Below, piece after piece: positions 44,601 to 57,395 of a DNA stretch of 64,000 nucleotides. Every line of letters starts with the position of its first letter. Within the stretch, counting starts at the first letter, position 1. The position numbers and the translations under genes were made by a program. Below the pieces are notes generated by a model. That model was not told where the DNA came from. It ran no database searches and saw only the letters and a program-made list of their open reading frames with translations. Source of the DNA: Serpula lacrymans var. lacrymans S7.9 (Eukaryota; Basidiomycota; Agaricomycetes; Boletales; Serpulaceae); contig NW_006763302.1 in the NCBI RefSeq assembly GCF_000218685.1, positions 1,419,578-1,483,577 of the forward strand. The letters run 5' to 3'.

Positions 44601-46227
44601 CTGTGACTGCTGAGAAGAAGGTGGCTACTGTAGATAAGTTTAATAGATTGGCAGCAGCATGTTGCTGAGCAAAACGTATTGTAGGAACGCCTGCTCGAGA
44701 CACTCAATGACGACCGGCAATCCTAAGTTAAGAAAGAAACTCACCGATTTCGATGAACATTGACAGCGTAACAGTGATATTGTCGATGTGGTCGCCTATT
44801 TCTGAGGTGAGGTCATGGATGTATCTTTGCACAGCCGATAAGCGGAACTGAGCTGAGGTCAGGGCAGGATAGGAGTGGTATGAGTTGTCATCTAAAACAG
44901 CATATAGCTCGAGAACTTACATTTGTACTCCTTGAGACAGCATGACCAATACTGCGCAAAAAATCAGTTACTAGGAATACAACAGCTAATACACAAGCCC
45001 ACCTTCAAATCGCCTTCAAATGATCTCATGGAAGCGTTGACAGCCTCATCCGTGAACTCGGGGAATTCGTTTAAACAGTTTAGAAATGTTGCAACGTCCG
45101 CGGCAAATTTTTCGAATTGTTCTGGAAATTTCTCTGGTTCCAAAGCTTCGTCGCTCATCAACTTGCCAGACAGTGGCGGAGAAGTACGCCTAGTAGCTTT
45201 TCTTCGGCGGTCCATCAGGTTTGGGTTGATGAGGGATTCTTTGGATTGACGTTGGACCTTTCTAGGAAATAGGCATGCTGCATTGAATCGGAACAAGTAC
45301 AGAATCTTGGTCAAACGTTCACGTAGCCGAAACGCTGATGATAGTATTCCAACCGAACTTCCAAGTTGACGCGCAGCGTTTGCGAAATTTCTAAGCTATT
45401 GCCAAATCAATATAAACTCGATAACTTGCACAGATTCAGAATGCACCTCCTTATCCAAGTTCTCTATTCTTCTGAAAAAAAAGAGCGTCAAGAGTATGAG
45501 CAGTAACAAGCTGACAAGAAATAAGCATCATACTTCTCGAATTTATTGAACGTCTCTGCTCCTGCGATCTGAAGACGTTCATCAACAGTAGCTGTATACA
45601 GATTTTCGTTACATTGTCATCAATAGATGAGAAATTACTCACGAGCGTCTCTGCCATCCTCGAAGGAAGGAACCTGAACACCATCTGAAAGGCGCTTTTC
45701 AGCTCCACTGTATTCTTCGCGACTAAAAGCAGCTCACCGTTTTCGGGGGATAAAGCCCCGTCATGATTCAACTCCGTTATAATGTCAAGAAGGTTAAGCA
45801 ACGTCTGTTTTCGTCGACTGTCCAGCCACGGATTTTCTGAACGAGATATTGAACTTGATAGCCCTGGGAGGGATGATGCGACATCATGGATATTACGAGT
45901 AGTAACGGATGGCCCAGTACCTGAACGAGTAGCATACGCAGATGAAGGTGAGAAGAGAACGAAGGAAGATAAGGAATTAAAGTCGACATACGAAACATGC
46001 TGTCGCAGCAGCGACAATGATGCCCTCAGGGGGTTAAGGATGAAAAGCCACAGACAGTCAATGCCGAGCAAGTGAGTTGTTAGCACTGTCAAGTGCTGGA
46101 AAATCGACCAAGTGCCAGGTTCTAACAAAAGTGGGTTCTAGAAGGCAAACTTGAACACGGAAAGGAACAGAGCTTTAAGTACACGAAGTGCGAGGCAGCC
46201 ATCACATTCGACTGTTATGAAATCCAT
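41673..46227 (-). CDS. Multi-exon WD40-repeat protein with N-terminal helical region and transmembrane segments (about 1,100 aa)
   Basis: I read one gene from about 46227 to the stop at 41673 with more than ten short introns; not every junction is fixed. Order: a helical N-terminal part (NPWLDSRRKQTLLNLLDII, FRFLPSRMAETL, 46100-45640), small exons (TVDERLQIAGAETFNKFEK, RIENLDKE), a charged region (45360-45000), hydrophobic segments around 44690-44460 and 44400-44130 that look like four membrane helices, and a disordered linker. A WD40 propeller follows, starting at HQALVRHLQFSPNGKYLATS near 43500 and ending HIWERDTAALLHHI and FATGSHDGTVRVWTTP near 41850. The C-terminal WD part resembles WDR26/Gid7-like repeats. 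I know this layout as a conserved Agaricomycete protein; its role is unknown. The start is uncertain: ATG 46227 is my best guess, but the junction to the next exon is unresolved. Confidence 0.75.
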
Positions 46228-49200
46228 TTTACATCGGGGTGGACGCGGCATCTAAGTTCGCGTTAGCCTACGATCACTTCGGGTACTTGGAGTGCCGTGT
46301 GATGGCCTCGAGGCTTTTGAGTAAGCAGCGAACCCATGTTTATGAGATATGGAATCTGGAAACCAGGATATGCGTGCCTCGTCTACGAAATACCTCATAG
46401 TACGTGCAATGACAGTATGTAGCAGCGTCCAGTCATTGAATACCATTGCGAATGGAAGGACAGGGTCGAGAAAGCGAGAGGCCTAGATTGCGGACGTATC
46501 TGCCACGACGCAAACGCATGCAGCACAAAACAAGTACCGTTTTACGCATCCGGGTCCAGGTTGGCAATGTAAACCGTGACTAGACCACTGGATCACCAAC
46601 AAAATGAGAGAATAATTCCACGGTAAAACGAGTATTTAAATTAGGGGCTACGAGAACGGGGATAGTGCAGAAAGCAAAGCAGGAAGTTGCAGCAGCTTTC
46701 CGAGCCAGATGATTTCCAGCTGTAGGCTGGATGGAACATAAGGTGCATAGCTGTGGCTGAACTCAGGAGAACATTGAACGTGAATTCCGCTCGATGCCGA
46801 TCGATGCCGATCGCATTCAGCCTCAATGTCATGTTGGAGCTGTGGCGGTTCTCTTAAGTACTTACTTCAGAACACTCAAGTCCACCTGACCGGAACCGCT
46901 GCAATTTTCAGGATGCACCTTCGTGCTTATTGCTGCGACGACTGCAGCACAGATTACACACGGCACTCAACGCATCACGACGTAAAGGTGAGCTGGGCAT
47001 GCACAGCCTGACGGCGTGTGCCGTCCCATCTGCCTCCGAGAAGCACAATCTCTTCACCTACAGTGGTCTCAAAGAAGCGTTCCCTGTAGGTATAGAAGAA
47101 CCTTGATTAGGATGAGCTTTGCACCTATCTTACAGAAGCCCATCCTGACCACACGACCTACATCTTGCCATAATCCGCACAGGTCTGCACGTTCTCCTCG
47201 GGAATATCATCCATCGTGTTCAATGTCGCAATACCCATACAAGATTGTGTCGCCTCTCACAAGTCATGTAGCAGGCTGCAGGATACTCGGTTTGCTCGCC
47301 GTGTCTGGCAATGATGCACACCATTCTTGCACGCTCGACTCAGGTCTCAAACCAGACCATCTATCCGCACTCTTGTCGAGTGTGCCAGGCCCCTATTTAG
47401 GCCCACGGATGCGCGGAGCATCTTCCAAGCTGATATTATCGCCCTCTCTTTATATCTGATGTCCAGGTTATATCTCAAAGGACTACCAAAGCGCCTTTGC
47501 AGCACTAGTGGCGCACGGATCACCTAGGGGCCCAAATACTAGAAGAGCTTTTTTCAAATTCAAAAACTCATCTGGTCTCGCATCAAAGTAAGAAATCGCG
47601 TAAGGCTTCGTAAATCCGGTAATTCTGTTATCGTAGTCCCCTTGCAGCCAAAGTACCACTGCGGCGCCTGACTCTTCTAGTCAATCTTCCCTGGACCTTT
47701 CCGTGTATACGGCAGCAGGCAATGGGTACATCTCGTTGCCTCGAGTCTATTAGTGCACCAGCGAGTTAGTGTTGAAATCACTTTTCGATGCTACCTAGGT
47801 TCCTATCTTTGCATTGCCATAGATGCGGCGCACGGGGATGTATTTTCTCTGTTTGGGCAACTGTTGATATCGTACGTTGGAACTATATCTCGTCGCCGCC
47901 GGCAATGTGTTTTTTATCCGAGCTTGTCGGTGCTACCAAATCAAGAGAGGAGCTGTAGCTAGAAATCCCGTTATCTTCGAGCGTGCACGGGCAACGTGTG
48001 AGATTCTGATTCTAGCACGTTGTAGTGTACTCATGCCATAGGCGCCGAGGCTGGTGGGTGAATCACGTATTCAATCTCTAATCATGCGGCCTCACCGTTA
48101 ACATACGTTCTTCATTTTTTTCGTAAATCTACTCACGCGCGTATGCTTTTCATAATTTGCAGGGTCCATCATAATGCATAATCTCTCATCCCGGCCCGTT
48201 TACATGGACATAGAGTTCCTTTTTTCTCACTCAGCGCAAAAGTCTTAATCATGTTCACCGTCTAGACTGACTTTACGACCATTTCATCGAGCGTAGTATA
48301 TCGCTCGCAACCCCATTTTATCCCATTTTACGCAACTCAAGCGTACTGATGCTTACACCAGATGGTGTAGCCTAAGCCAGCTTACAAGGTGCATAAGTGA
48401 AAAAACCCGATCAATATTAATGTGGCACCCACTGATAGATTGGTTTTGTCAACGCCAGGGAACTAGCAGTGATACGCTATTGACGTATTGCAAAATCGAA
48501 CCATTAAACCCCTCTTTCCTCAAGCGGTATGAGAACTGCCAGTATTGGTTGCTGCGAGTCCAAACTCTCGGCACGGTGATGTGACACAAAGATTGGAGGA
48601 ATAATGGTATTTGTATTGTTACTCCCGTACTCCACGGTTTGCCCATTGGATGCAACTGGCACTGTTGATAAGACGGTGGAATCGGTCCTTCGCATCCCTG
48701 ATTGCCTTGAGATGAGAGACGCGGAAAATATGAGGAGCAGTGCTGTATGTCGGCATGGGTCATATCAGCGAATCGGATTCATGGGCGAAGGGCTCGAGGC
48801 CACCTACCTGCACTTTAAGACAAATCTAAAAATACATATCGTCCGAATCATTGATGCTTGTAAAGAATCAACAAAGATGATTCACCACAGCGCAGAGCGC
48901 GGAAAACTGAGTAAAGATAGAAATAATACCACTGTACTGGTACTGCTCGAATATGGCTGTTGGGCTCCTGGTGAAGGGGCTACACACAAATAATTATACA
49001 AACAATAACATAGACAATACCTACGGTCTCGTTGAACGTTGTACGCAATAATAGTAGTACGTACCATTAAGAGGTGAAAGAGACGTTAATTGAGAGAAAA
49101 AGTAGATGTAAAAGGACACACAAACGTTCAATGAGGATAGCAGCCTCACGGTTCGGTAACGACGATGAGACTCTTGCAATTCCCATCATGGCAGGTCGAG

Positions 49201-52200
49201 CCACACTGCAAATACTGCCTTCAGCGTCACAGACTGCTTTTAAGTTAGAACCGGACTTTGTCAACTGGACCGAGGGACTAAGATATTATGGCGCAGCGGG
49301 CGAGATAGTTCACGTTCTATAGTTAATATTCGTAACACCACTACAAAACTTCCTAGCGGGGCGGCCGAGGATGAGGTCAGTTTATTTTGTAGGAACTGTG
49401 GGAGATTTTGCGATTTATTAACCGCACCAGTATAAATCCTATTAAAAAGGGCGTGGCCTATGGAACCCAAAAATCTTGATTGGCGCAAAAGCATGTAGGG
49501 ATCATGCAAGGCAAGACCGGCGAGGAAGTCACAATAATTGCGAGAATTGGCGACCGTGTGCAACGTTACTAGCATAACCACGGATATATGAGCGAGCACG
49601 GATTCATGAGCGAGGAATAACCAGGTCTGTCAATGATTTGGCTTGAAGCTCTGAGAGAGCAAATGCAAATAGTGGCGTGTCACTGCGCCTGTCATACGAC
49701 GATTATTTAGGAATCCCGCGGCCTAATTGAGTGAAGGGTTCTTGTAACCTCAAAGCAATGATTAAGCGGGCATTGGGTTTGTTAGGGCCTGAGGATCCCG
49801 ATAGTAGGATATGAACAACATAGCTCACACTACGGAATAAAGGTGTAGTGTCGTGAACGGTTGGAGTTTTGATCCTGCGACGTCGGTCAGTTGACGGTGG
49901 AATGTCGCTCTGGCGTAATGGCACACCGATTCCTTCCTTCTATTCTTGAATTCGAGAGAAGCACGCGATAAGGCATTTGACAAGATACCCGAGCCTTCAA
50001 AACGTAGGGTAAGAGATTCATTTTTCGAGTCGTCCCAAATTTGAAAGACTATCCTACTTACGTAATCTGCATCACACACCAACAAACGAAACGAACTGCC
50101 ATAGTATTTGCGAGCCCACAGATACTTGAGTCCATATTATCATTAGCGTCTTTCCGCTGCTGGTGACAGCCTGGTTGACCTCGTCGTCGACTGCTTTCGA
50201 ATCAAACACAAACCAAGGCAAACCGTGACTTGAAATTTTGATACGTCATCTGCGCTCGTGCTGTAACCCATAATCAAAAGGTCAGAGCCAACTACAAGTA
50301 GCTCCTACAGTTGGACATTCAAGTCGGTATGAACCTTCCCTACCTGACCCTGTAAGACTAGAACAAGGCTACCACGGAAGTGAATTTAATCGTAACTCAG
50401 TACGATTAATAGAACTTGCCTTGACAATTACGACGAAAAGACGGGTCCACTGCGTAGACTTTTGTCATGGCCAAAATGCAGGCATCACCGTGGGCTCAAG
50501 GACGTTGAAATGGAGATAACCTAATCATTTGACGCGTTTTCAGCGTAGACAAAAGTAGGAGTTATATGGCATTGCTGTCCACCGTTCACAGATAACAGAG
50601 GAAGTATCCTTCCGTTGATGTTTTGTAAATGGCTCCAAGGAATGACTTTGTTATTTGCAGATAGCCCGCCGTTTCGTTGAGGGGTTTTATGTTATAACTA
50701 GATATCTGCAGAGGAGCGTTGTCCACGACAGTTGTGGGCACTATGGCTCCATACTAATCGATTTCGACTTGTCCGATCAAAAAGTGGAAACGTCGTGGGT
50801 ATGGCGTGTTGACATCTGCCTCGTCGTAAATTAATTGTCCTCACTATAGGATATACGCTAGCTTTCGATTTTTGAAGCGAGACAGAAAATTTAATGAAAG
50901 CAGAAGGGAAATTCAAGCAAGATTATCTCAGTAGCAAATGCCAACCTAAGTGTGCGTAGAAAGTGATGATATTGTTCGAGGTGCTGAGAAATCTTTGATT
51001 AGCTGAGTTTAAAAAGTTCTCGCTGTCCGCGATTTATGATAATGCTCTCAGGCTCGAAAGTAAATGAACACTACTTTTAACTCTATGACAGGGAAATGTA
51101 TCAGTGAAGGCCAAGATCAACGCTGTACTCCTCTTGGAGCCACTAAAACCCACGTTCACGATAGGTACGGGAGCGAAATCCCGATAAATCTTGCCGAAAC
51201 AGTTGGTAAGGCCTTGTAAAGATCTCAAATACGGTAAATATGGATTACCTCATGGCCCACTTGACGTATTTGGTGGCTGAGAAGAACGGGAAGAGGAGAA
51301 ATGGACGCTTGTGGAGCTTCGCCGTATAGTTCATCCACATTATGGTCGGGTACATTGGTAGGCACGAGGTGAGCATCCGAGAGCTAGTAATATGCACTGC
51401 GTTCGTCCATCACAACACGAAATCAACAAGGCGTAGAAAACGGTCATTATATGGGATCCACCTTCATAATTGAGGAGAACCCAGTCTCTATGTCGTCCTT
51501 TCGAAAGATCAGACATAAAAGGCCAACAGCCCCATTGACATGGCATACGAAAACTTCAATCATCGGGGAAGATGATCCCCACTCAAAGCCAACAAAGATT
51601 CCGCTCAGTAACGAAATAGTGTCAAACGACCGAGATTACTCGGAGTTTAGAAAGCACAGCACATTTTCATTGTTTCTGATTCCTTTATGTTGGCTGATTA
51701 TTAACCACCGTCAGGTCGGGTTCCGTAGTTGTAGGAATCATGCGTTGATGTTCTTATCGACATTATTACGACGTAGGACTCCATACATGGCTGCAGTGTC
51801 TTGGTCATGTTCACCGGTGCTGCAATTACCTACAATATATTGGCACCTTTTGCTTGCGATGATTGGGACAACTCCTTGAATGTATTGGAACTCGACCTTG
51901 GATTAGGCTTGGTTAGAGCGATACAAAGCGTTTGGAATTGTAGTCCAGAGCAACTAGTTTTGCGTGTAGGTAGGCTGGAAAAGGTGGGATCACATTCAAA
52001 GGTGAAATAAATTGATAGGGGGATATAGCAAAGGTGACAATTACTGTTGCTGTCCAATCATTCAACATAATAAATTTGAAAGCTAAATTCTGGTGTGTTT
52101 TGCTAGCGTTGCGGACGACTCTGGTGCAAACTGTATTTTTGCTTACCGGCATGGTGTGGTAGAGAAAGATCGACATGCATCCCAACTAAACGGATAAAAT

Positions 52201-55064
52201 GCCCCAAAATTCAAAGCATTAAGACATAATGTTGACGACCCCCACTTCAGGCAGCAACTCGGACCACCACGAAAACGTTCAAGTCGCAGCCTCAAACTTG
52301 AAGTTCGTGATTACGTAATTACTAGGATCGGTTATATTTCGTGCAACGCTATATATATATATATGCAATGAACTAAACAATATACACAAACCACTATATG
52401 TCTATGAGGCTGATTGTATCTACAAAAAACCAGCCGTTGGCCCTTACCAGGAAATGTATACTGGCACCAGTCGTATTGCTTGGGTGCTGGAAATTAAGGT
52501 TACAGTTTACTACGCAACAAAAAGCAGGACTACACACGGTCCCAAAGATATCTGAACTTCCGTCAGCATATCCTAATAGCCAGGAGCATGGTATATTTAT
52601 ACAACAGCGAAAGAAGAGACATTGATAAGCCCGCCGTAAGACGGATCGTGCAGAGTCTCTTGAGAGATAAAAACACTGGTACAAAGCGAACACGAGAACA
52701 TCAGTATTCATAACACAAAAACACAACTCACGAGTATATACGTAGAAAACAAAGTGGGCTAAATATGGAGAGCATTACGATATGCTTATCGGGTGGCTTT
52801 CAGCACATTACTTATCCTAAGCCCCAAGCGGGGGGGAAGGTGTATTTTGATGCGTAGACATGGTCAACTATGCCGGTGTTTCATTGGACCTGTGATCCAC
52901 GGTCGCAAAGACCAGCAGAAATTTCCTACGCTCAAAAGTTATAGAAATGGTGAATTAGTGCAGATTAGGGGTAGTCTAGCCATCCAATCACCTTGCCATC
53001 CCAAAGTAGATTACGGGAAGTCGTTGGTCGCAATGAGATGTAGGAGGTATCCTGAATGCCAAGGTCTTCCAAGGATGGGCGGTACTTCATTGCAGTATAT
53101 CACCAGCGTGTTTGTGGTGAAAGACGCAATGATTCATTACTGGGGAGACGTTAAGGACTCGACACAAACGTCTCTAAGGAGTATGTTATGGCCCCTTGCC
53201 TGCGGGATCAAACTTCACGGATGGGTCTTTGCAAACTGTCAAAACTAAAATGAAAAGATAATCAGAAGAGGAAATGTTACATAACTGCGGAGTTAGGCTG
53301 AATTACTTGAATTCCACATCGAGAATATTGGAACCAGTATTGAGATCGGAAGACGACGACACGCTTGAGCTGTGTTGCAGGAGAATCAGCTGCGAAGTTG
53401 TTTGGTTTTTATGTTTCAAATTCGCTAGACTTACTAGGTGGTGAAATGAAAAAAAAATGGTATGAAGGCATTTTAGCAGAAAGCGGCCCTGCAGCTTGCG
53501 CGTCGTTGGAGACTAATTTTTGAGCTCCAATTGCTGTTGTTGCCAGTCTGTAAGAAGTGAAAGTAGTGATTCAGATTAATGATTGACGCTCAGCGCTCAG
53601 TGGCGGAGTATAACTGTGGGAAAGGTGCGTACAGGCGGCCATGAGGACCAGGGTGTGCAGTGCAATTCTGTTAGGTGAGGCGGCCGAGTATTCCTGAACC
53701 TTGCTCTCCACTACAGCCATCACTGTGTTGACCCGGGGCAGAAGCTGCCAGATGCGGGGTCGGCCATCCACTCCCAAACCGTGCGTCTTCGATGTTGAAT
53801 GCTACTACCAAAATCCCTACCAAAGGTCGGAAACAAGTTTACAGGTTCTTGTTTCATCCTACTTCATTGACTTAAGCTACCGCTCTTTCTTTTCATGCGA
53901 GCACTCAGGTCAACATGAACGAATCTGAAGATATCAATAACCCTTGGTCGCAGTTCCTATGCCACGTCCCATCTGCGGAGACTAACGTTGAAGAAGATCA
54001 TGATCGTGCCAGACATATGGATCCCCACTAGGCTTATATTTCGTGCTGTTGCCAGTGCACTTTGCATCGTCATCAGCATGCCTTCAGTGCGTCGCGATCA
54101 CCTCATGTGCCTACCCCGTACGCCTTCCTCCTGGACCCACCTCGTTTAGTGAGAAAGCAGATACTGAGCTTCAGTTAACCAGCGCAGCTGTGCACTGTTT
54201 TAGACCGAATCAATCGATCGACCTCCTTTTAAACCTAAATCACTGGGTCAAAATCCAATTTTCCCAACGCAAAGCTCACAAAGAAGCGCAGGAAAAACCC
54301 TATCCGTGGCGATGATTCGGAAAGGCCTATGACGTTCATTTGGAACATTCTCTCCAGAACATAGGAAGATCCATGACATCCATCGGCTAGACCCGAAACT
54401 CTACCACTTAATATCCTCAACTCACGTGTGTCATATCGTCCGTGATGCAGTCTTGAGACCAGTATTTTGGGATGATCTAAAATCGGTACTATCTGCTTTT
54501 ACGAGCAGGTCGTTGCGCAGTCTCCCCTTACATCCGACCGATGCTCCCCCCTGCACTAGATTTAACAAACCTCATACAACTTGAAGATGCATAATATCAC
54601 TACATTTGCCGATATTTGCTCCTGTTAAACGTTGAACCGGCTAACGGTTTCATTATCAGTCCCTATAACTATACAAACATAGGTTCCAGATACCATATTC
54701 ACTGCACTAACTATATGGGCTTGGAATGTATCATGATCCTCATCAGAACAACCAGGGCAGACCGTAATCATGACAGTAACATCCACAGAATAATATTATT
54801 TCATGTTATTTCTGGCAGCGGTTTGCTTGAGGATTTGATGCTACCACTTAGTACTTTGAGTTTGCAAAGTCTACTCGTAAGTGAAGTGATTGTCGGCGAC
54901 AACTTTTGATCTGCTATTCAAGTTCAAGTTGCGTATACCGTGACCACCTGATCACGTAACATGTCAAATGCGAGTCGCAAAGTAACATCATGATATACCC
55001 TTGTTCTTCTCATCCCCTTACAACTGGAAAAGCTCACCCGCGGAGAGCGCAGGTGTGATATTCT
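46228..55064. other. 8.8 kb region without a supported gene
   Basis: All frames are short and unlike known families. The longest are 51451-51879, 52793-53248 and 47016-47459 on the plus strand; they lack introns, motifs and consistent codon bias, and I treat them as chance. A short (TA)n tract is at 52352-52365. No LTRs or pol motifs are visible. The sequence could be old repeat debris, non-coding transcripts, or genes too fast-evolving to see by eye. Confidence 0.4.
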
Positions 55065-57199
55065 ATGCGGATACTCTCCTGGAACATTGTGAGTATTGGG
55101 GAGGAAAATCGTACACATGTATTCAATCATCGAAAACGCGTTTTAGAATGGCATTAGGACACTACCACAATACCACCCGTAAGTGCCCCCTTTCTCGTTT
55201 CAAGATCTGTCTACACCATTCAACAGCTGGAATTCGTACAAATCATGCCAGGCAATATTAGAACAGCTCCAGGCCGATATCATATGTTTTCAAGGTGCGC
55301 TCGGTCCTCATACCCATAATACACTCGGGCAGATACACGCAATGCAGAAATGAAGATAACGCGCAGCGCTATCGAGCGTGATGTTGCAGTGCCAGACACC
55401 TATGCTTCTTTCTTCTCGTTCCCTATCAACAAAGGAGGATATAGTGGTGTAGGTGTATACGCAGATGCACGAACGGCTGTTCCACTCAAAGGCGAAGAAG
55501 GACTTTCCGGGAAAATTCAGCCAAAGCCACAATTATCCGCAGACGAGCAGATATCTAAGTCGTATCCATGTTCTCATGAAATGAAGCTATTGCCTGACGA
55601 GCTGGGAAACACGCCTTCCGACTTATCAGTTCTTGACGCGGAAGGACGCGCAATTGTACTCGACTTTGGGCTCTTTGTCCTCATCAACACATACTGTCCC
55701 AACGAGACATCGGACGCACGACTGCCCTTTAAAATGAATTATCATTATATGTTACAGGAACGCGTTCGCGGGCTGATGGAGGAGGGTCGTGAGGTATTGG
55801 TCGTAGGTGACATCAATATCTGTGCCACGCCCTTGGATCACTGCGACGGCAATCTCGCGAGTAACGCGTCTTATTTCCACGAACATCCTGCTAGAGCGTG
55901 GTTTCATTCGTGGCTCGATCCAACTGGACACATGATTGATATCGTGCGGCGATTTTGGCCAGACAGGAAAGGGATGTACACATGTACGAGGCTTACTCCG
56001 CTTCGATTGTATCGCTCCGCGACTAATTAGAATATGAAATCAGGCTGGAATACGAAGATATCAGCGCGGGAAACCAATTATGGTACACGTGTGGACTACA
56101 TCCTTGTAACTCACGGTTTAGTCCCATGGGTGAAACACGGTGACATTCAGCCCTCACTCAAAGGCTCGGATCACTGTCCGATCTATATCGACCTGCATGA
56201 TAGCATCACGCTGGACTCTGGTGTCAAGCTCCACCTTCGGGATGTCATGCAGATGAACGGAGAGAAAAGAGAGCCTCCTCGCATAGCCGCTAAGTACTGG
56301 GAAGAGTTCTCTGGAAAGCAGACTTTGCTGTCTACCTTTTTTAGCAAGAAAGGAGGGGCATTGCCTAGCGGTGCATCCCCGTCTCCCGCAGAATTAACAC
56401 CAGTAGTGACAGGTCCTTCTGTTACACTGCCTGCCGAAGTCTCAACGACCTTGCAGGTCACTCCTGTTCGACTTCCTAATACCTCTGGGGCCTCTTCTAC
56501 TTCTTCATCTCAGCCTCCTTACTCATCGAAACAGACCAGTGCTCCTTCTCCGTCGCAAAAGCGAAAATTATTGACAGAGCCTCGTGAGTCCATGAGAAAG
56601 GCTTCTAAGAAGGTTAAGAAAGGACAAACGTCATTGTCCACGTTTTTCTCTCAGCCTTCAGCGTCTCAGACGCTACCTCATACTCCTAGCGTGTCACGTA
56701 TGGAAGATGTTTTGGTCATACTCCATGCAGACACGAACCCTGATGGTTATATCGCCTCCGACTATCGCATGGCTCTCGAGCTGTCCAACTCGCAGGAGAA
56801 GATCGTATCTCAGAGCTGTGCGTCTGCTACCTCGTCTTCCTCACACAACAAGACTGCATGGTCCCAGCTCCTTGCTCCAGTTCAGCCACCGAAATGCTTG
56901 GTCCATGGCGAGCCTGCTAAAGAGTTTACCGTTCATAAGCCTGGTCCAAACAAGGGAAAGAACTTCTTCATTTGTTCTCGGTTTGTTTGTCTCCCTGATT
57001 TTTTGTGGTCAAGATCACTTATGTCGCGAATGATCTTAGCCCTGTAGGCCCAGGGTACGATAAGGGCAAAGCAGAAAGATTACGTGAAGAGGTAGATCAC
57101 CAATACCGGTGTAATTTTTTCAAGTGGTCAAGTGAAGTAAAAAAGGAATCCCTCAAGCAGAAAGACAGATCCTCAGTGAAAAGTGATGAGCCTACTTGA
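55065..57199 (+). CDS. APN2: AP endonuclease 2 (exonuclease III family) with two PIP-like boxes and zf-GRF domain (618 aa, 6 exons)
   Basis: It cuts DNA at abasic sites and trims 3' ends in base-excision and single-strand-break repair, in the nucleus. Exons: 55065-55088, 55147-55178, 55227-55294, 55348-55983, 56044-56980, 57040-57199. Catalytic motifs: MRILSWNI with metal-contacting Asn, DIICFQE with catalytic Glu, VVGDINIC, TNYGTRVDYIL, and the terminal SDHCPIYIDL. After the nuclease come two matches to the PCNA-interaction box, QTLLSTFF (near 56321) and QTSLSTFF (near 56625), each followed by basic or disordered sequence. The C-terminus is a GRF zinc finger with CLVHGEPAKEF, GKNFFICSR and CNFFKW. 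The tiny first exon (24 bases) is required for the metal-binding N-terminus. It converges with the kinesin gene, 196 bases apart. Confidence 0.96.
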
Positions 57200-57395
57200 C
57201 AATCGTATTTAAGGCGACTACACACTGTATCTTATAGCCTATATTATACTAGGCTCGCGTAGCACAATGCAAATTTGAAAACATGTTAAAACATAGTGAA
57301 AAGTAGTCACAAGAAAACCTGTCTCAACCCAGCTACAGAATGTAGGGGTGTAAAATACGACAGCTCGACAGCACCTGTCCAATTATTATCAAAGA

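Noticed and set aside
52352..52365. Short (TA)n tract
   Set aside because: Too short to be more than a simple microsatellite.
51451..53248. ORFs 51451-51879 and 52793-53248 as possible genes
   Set aside because: No introns, motifs, codon bias or neighbouring context to support them.
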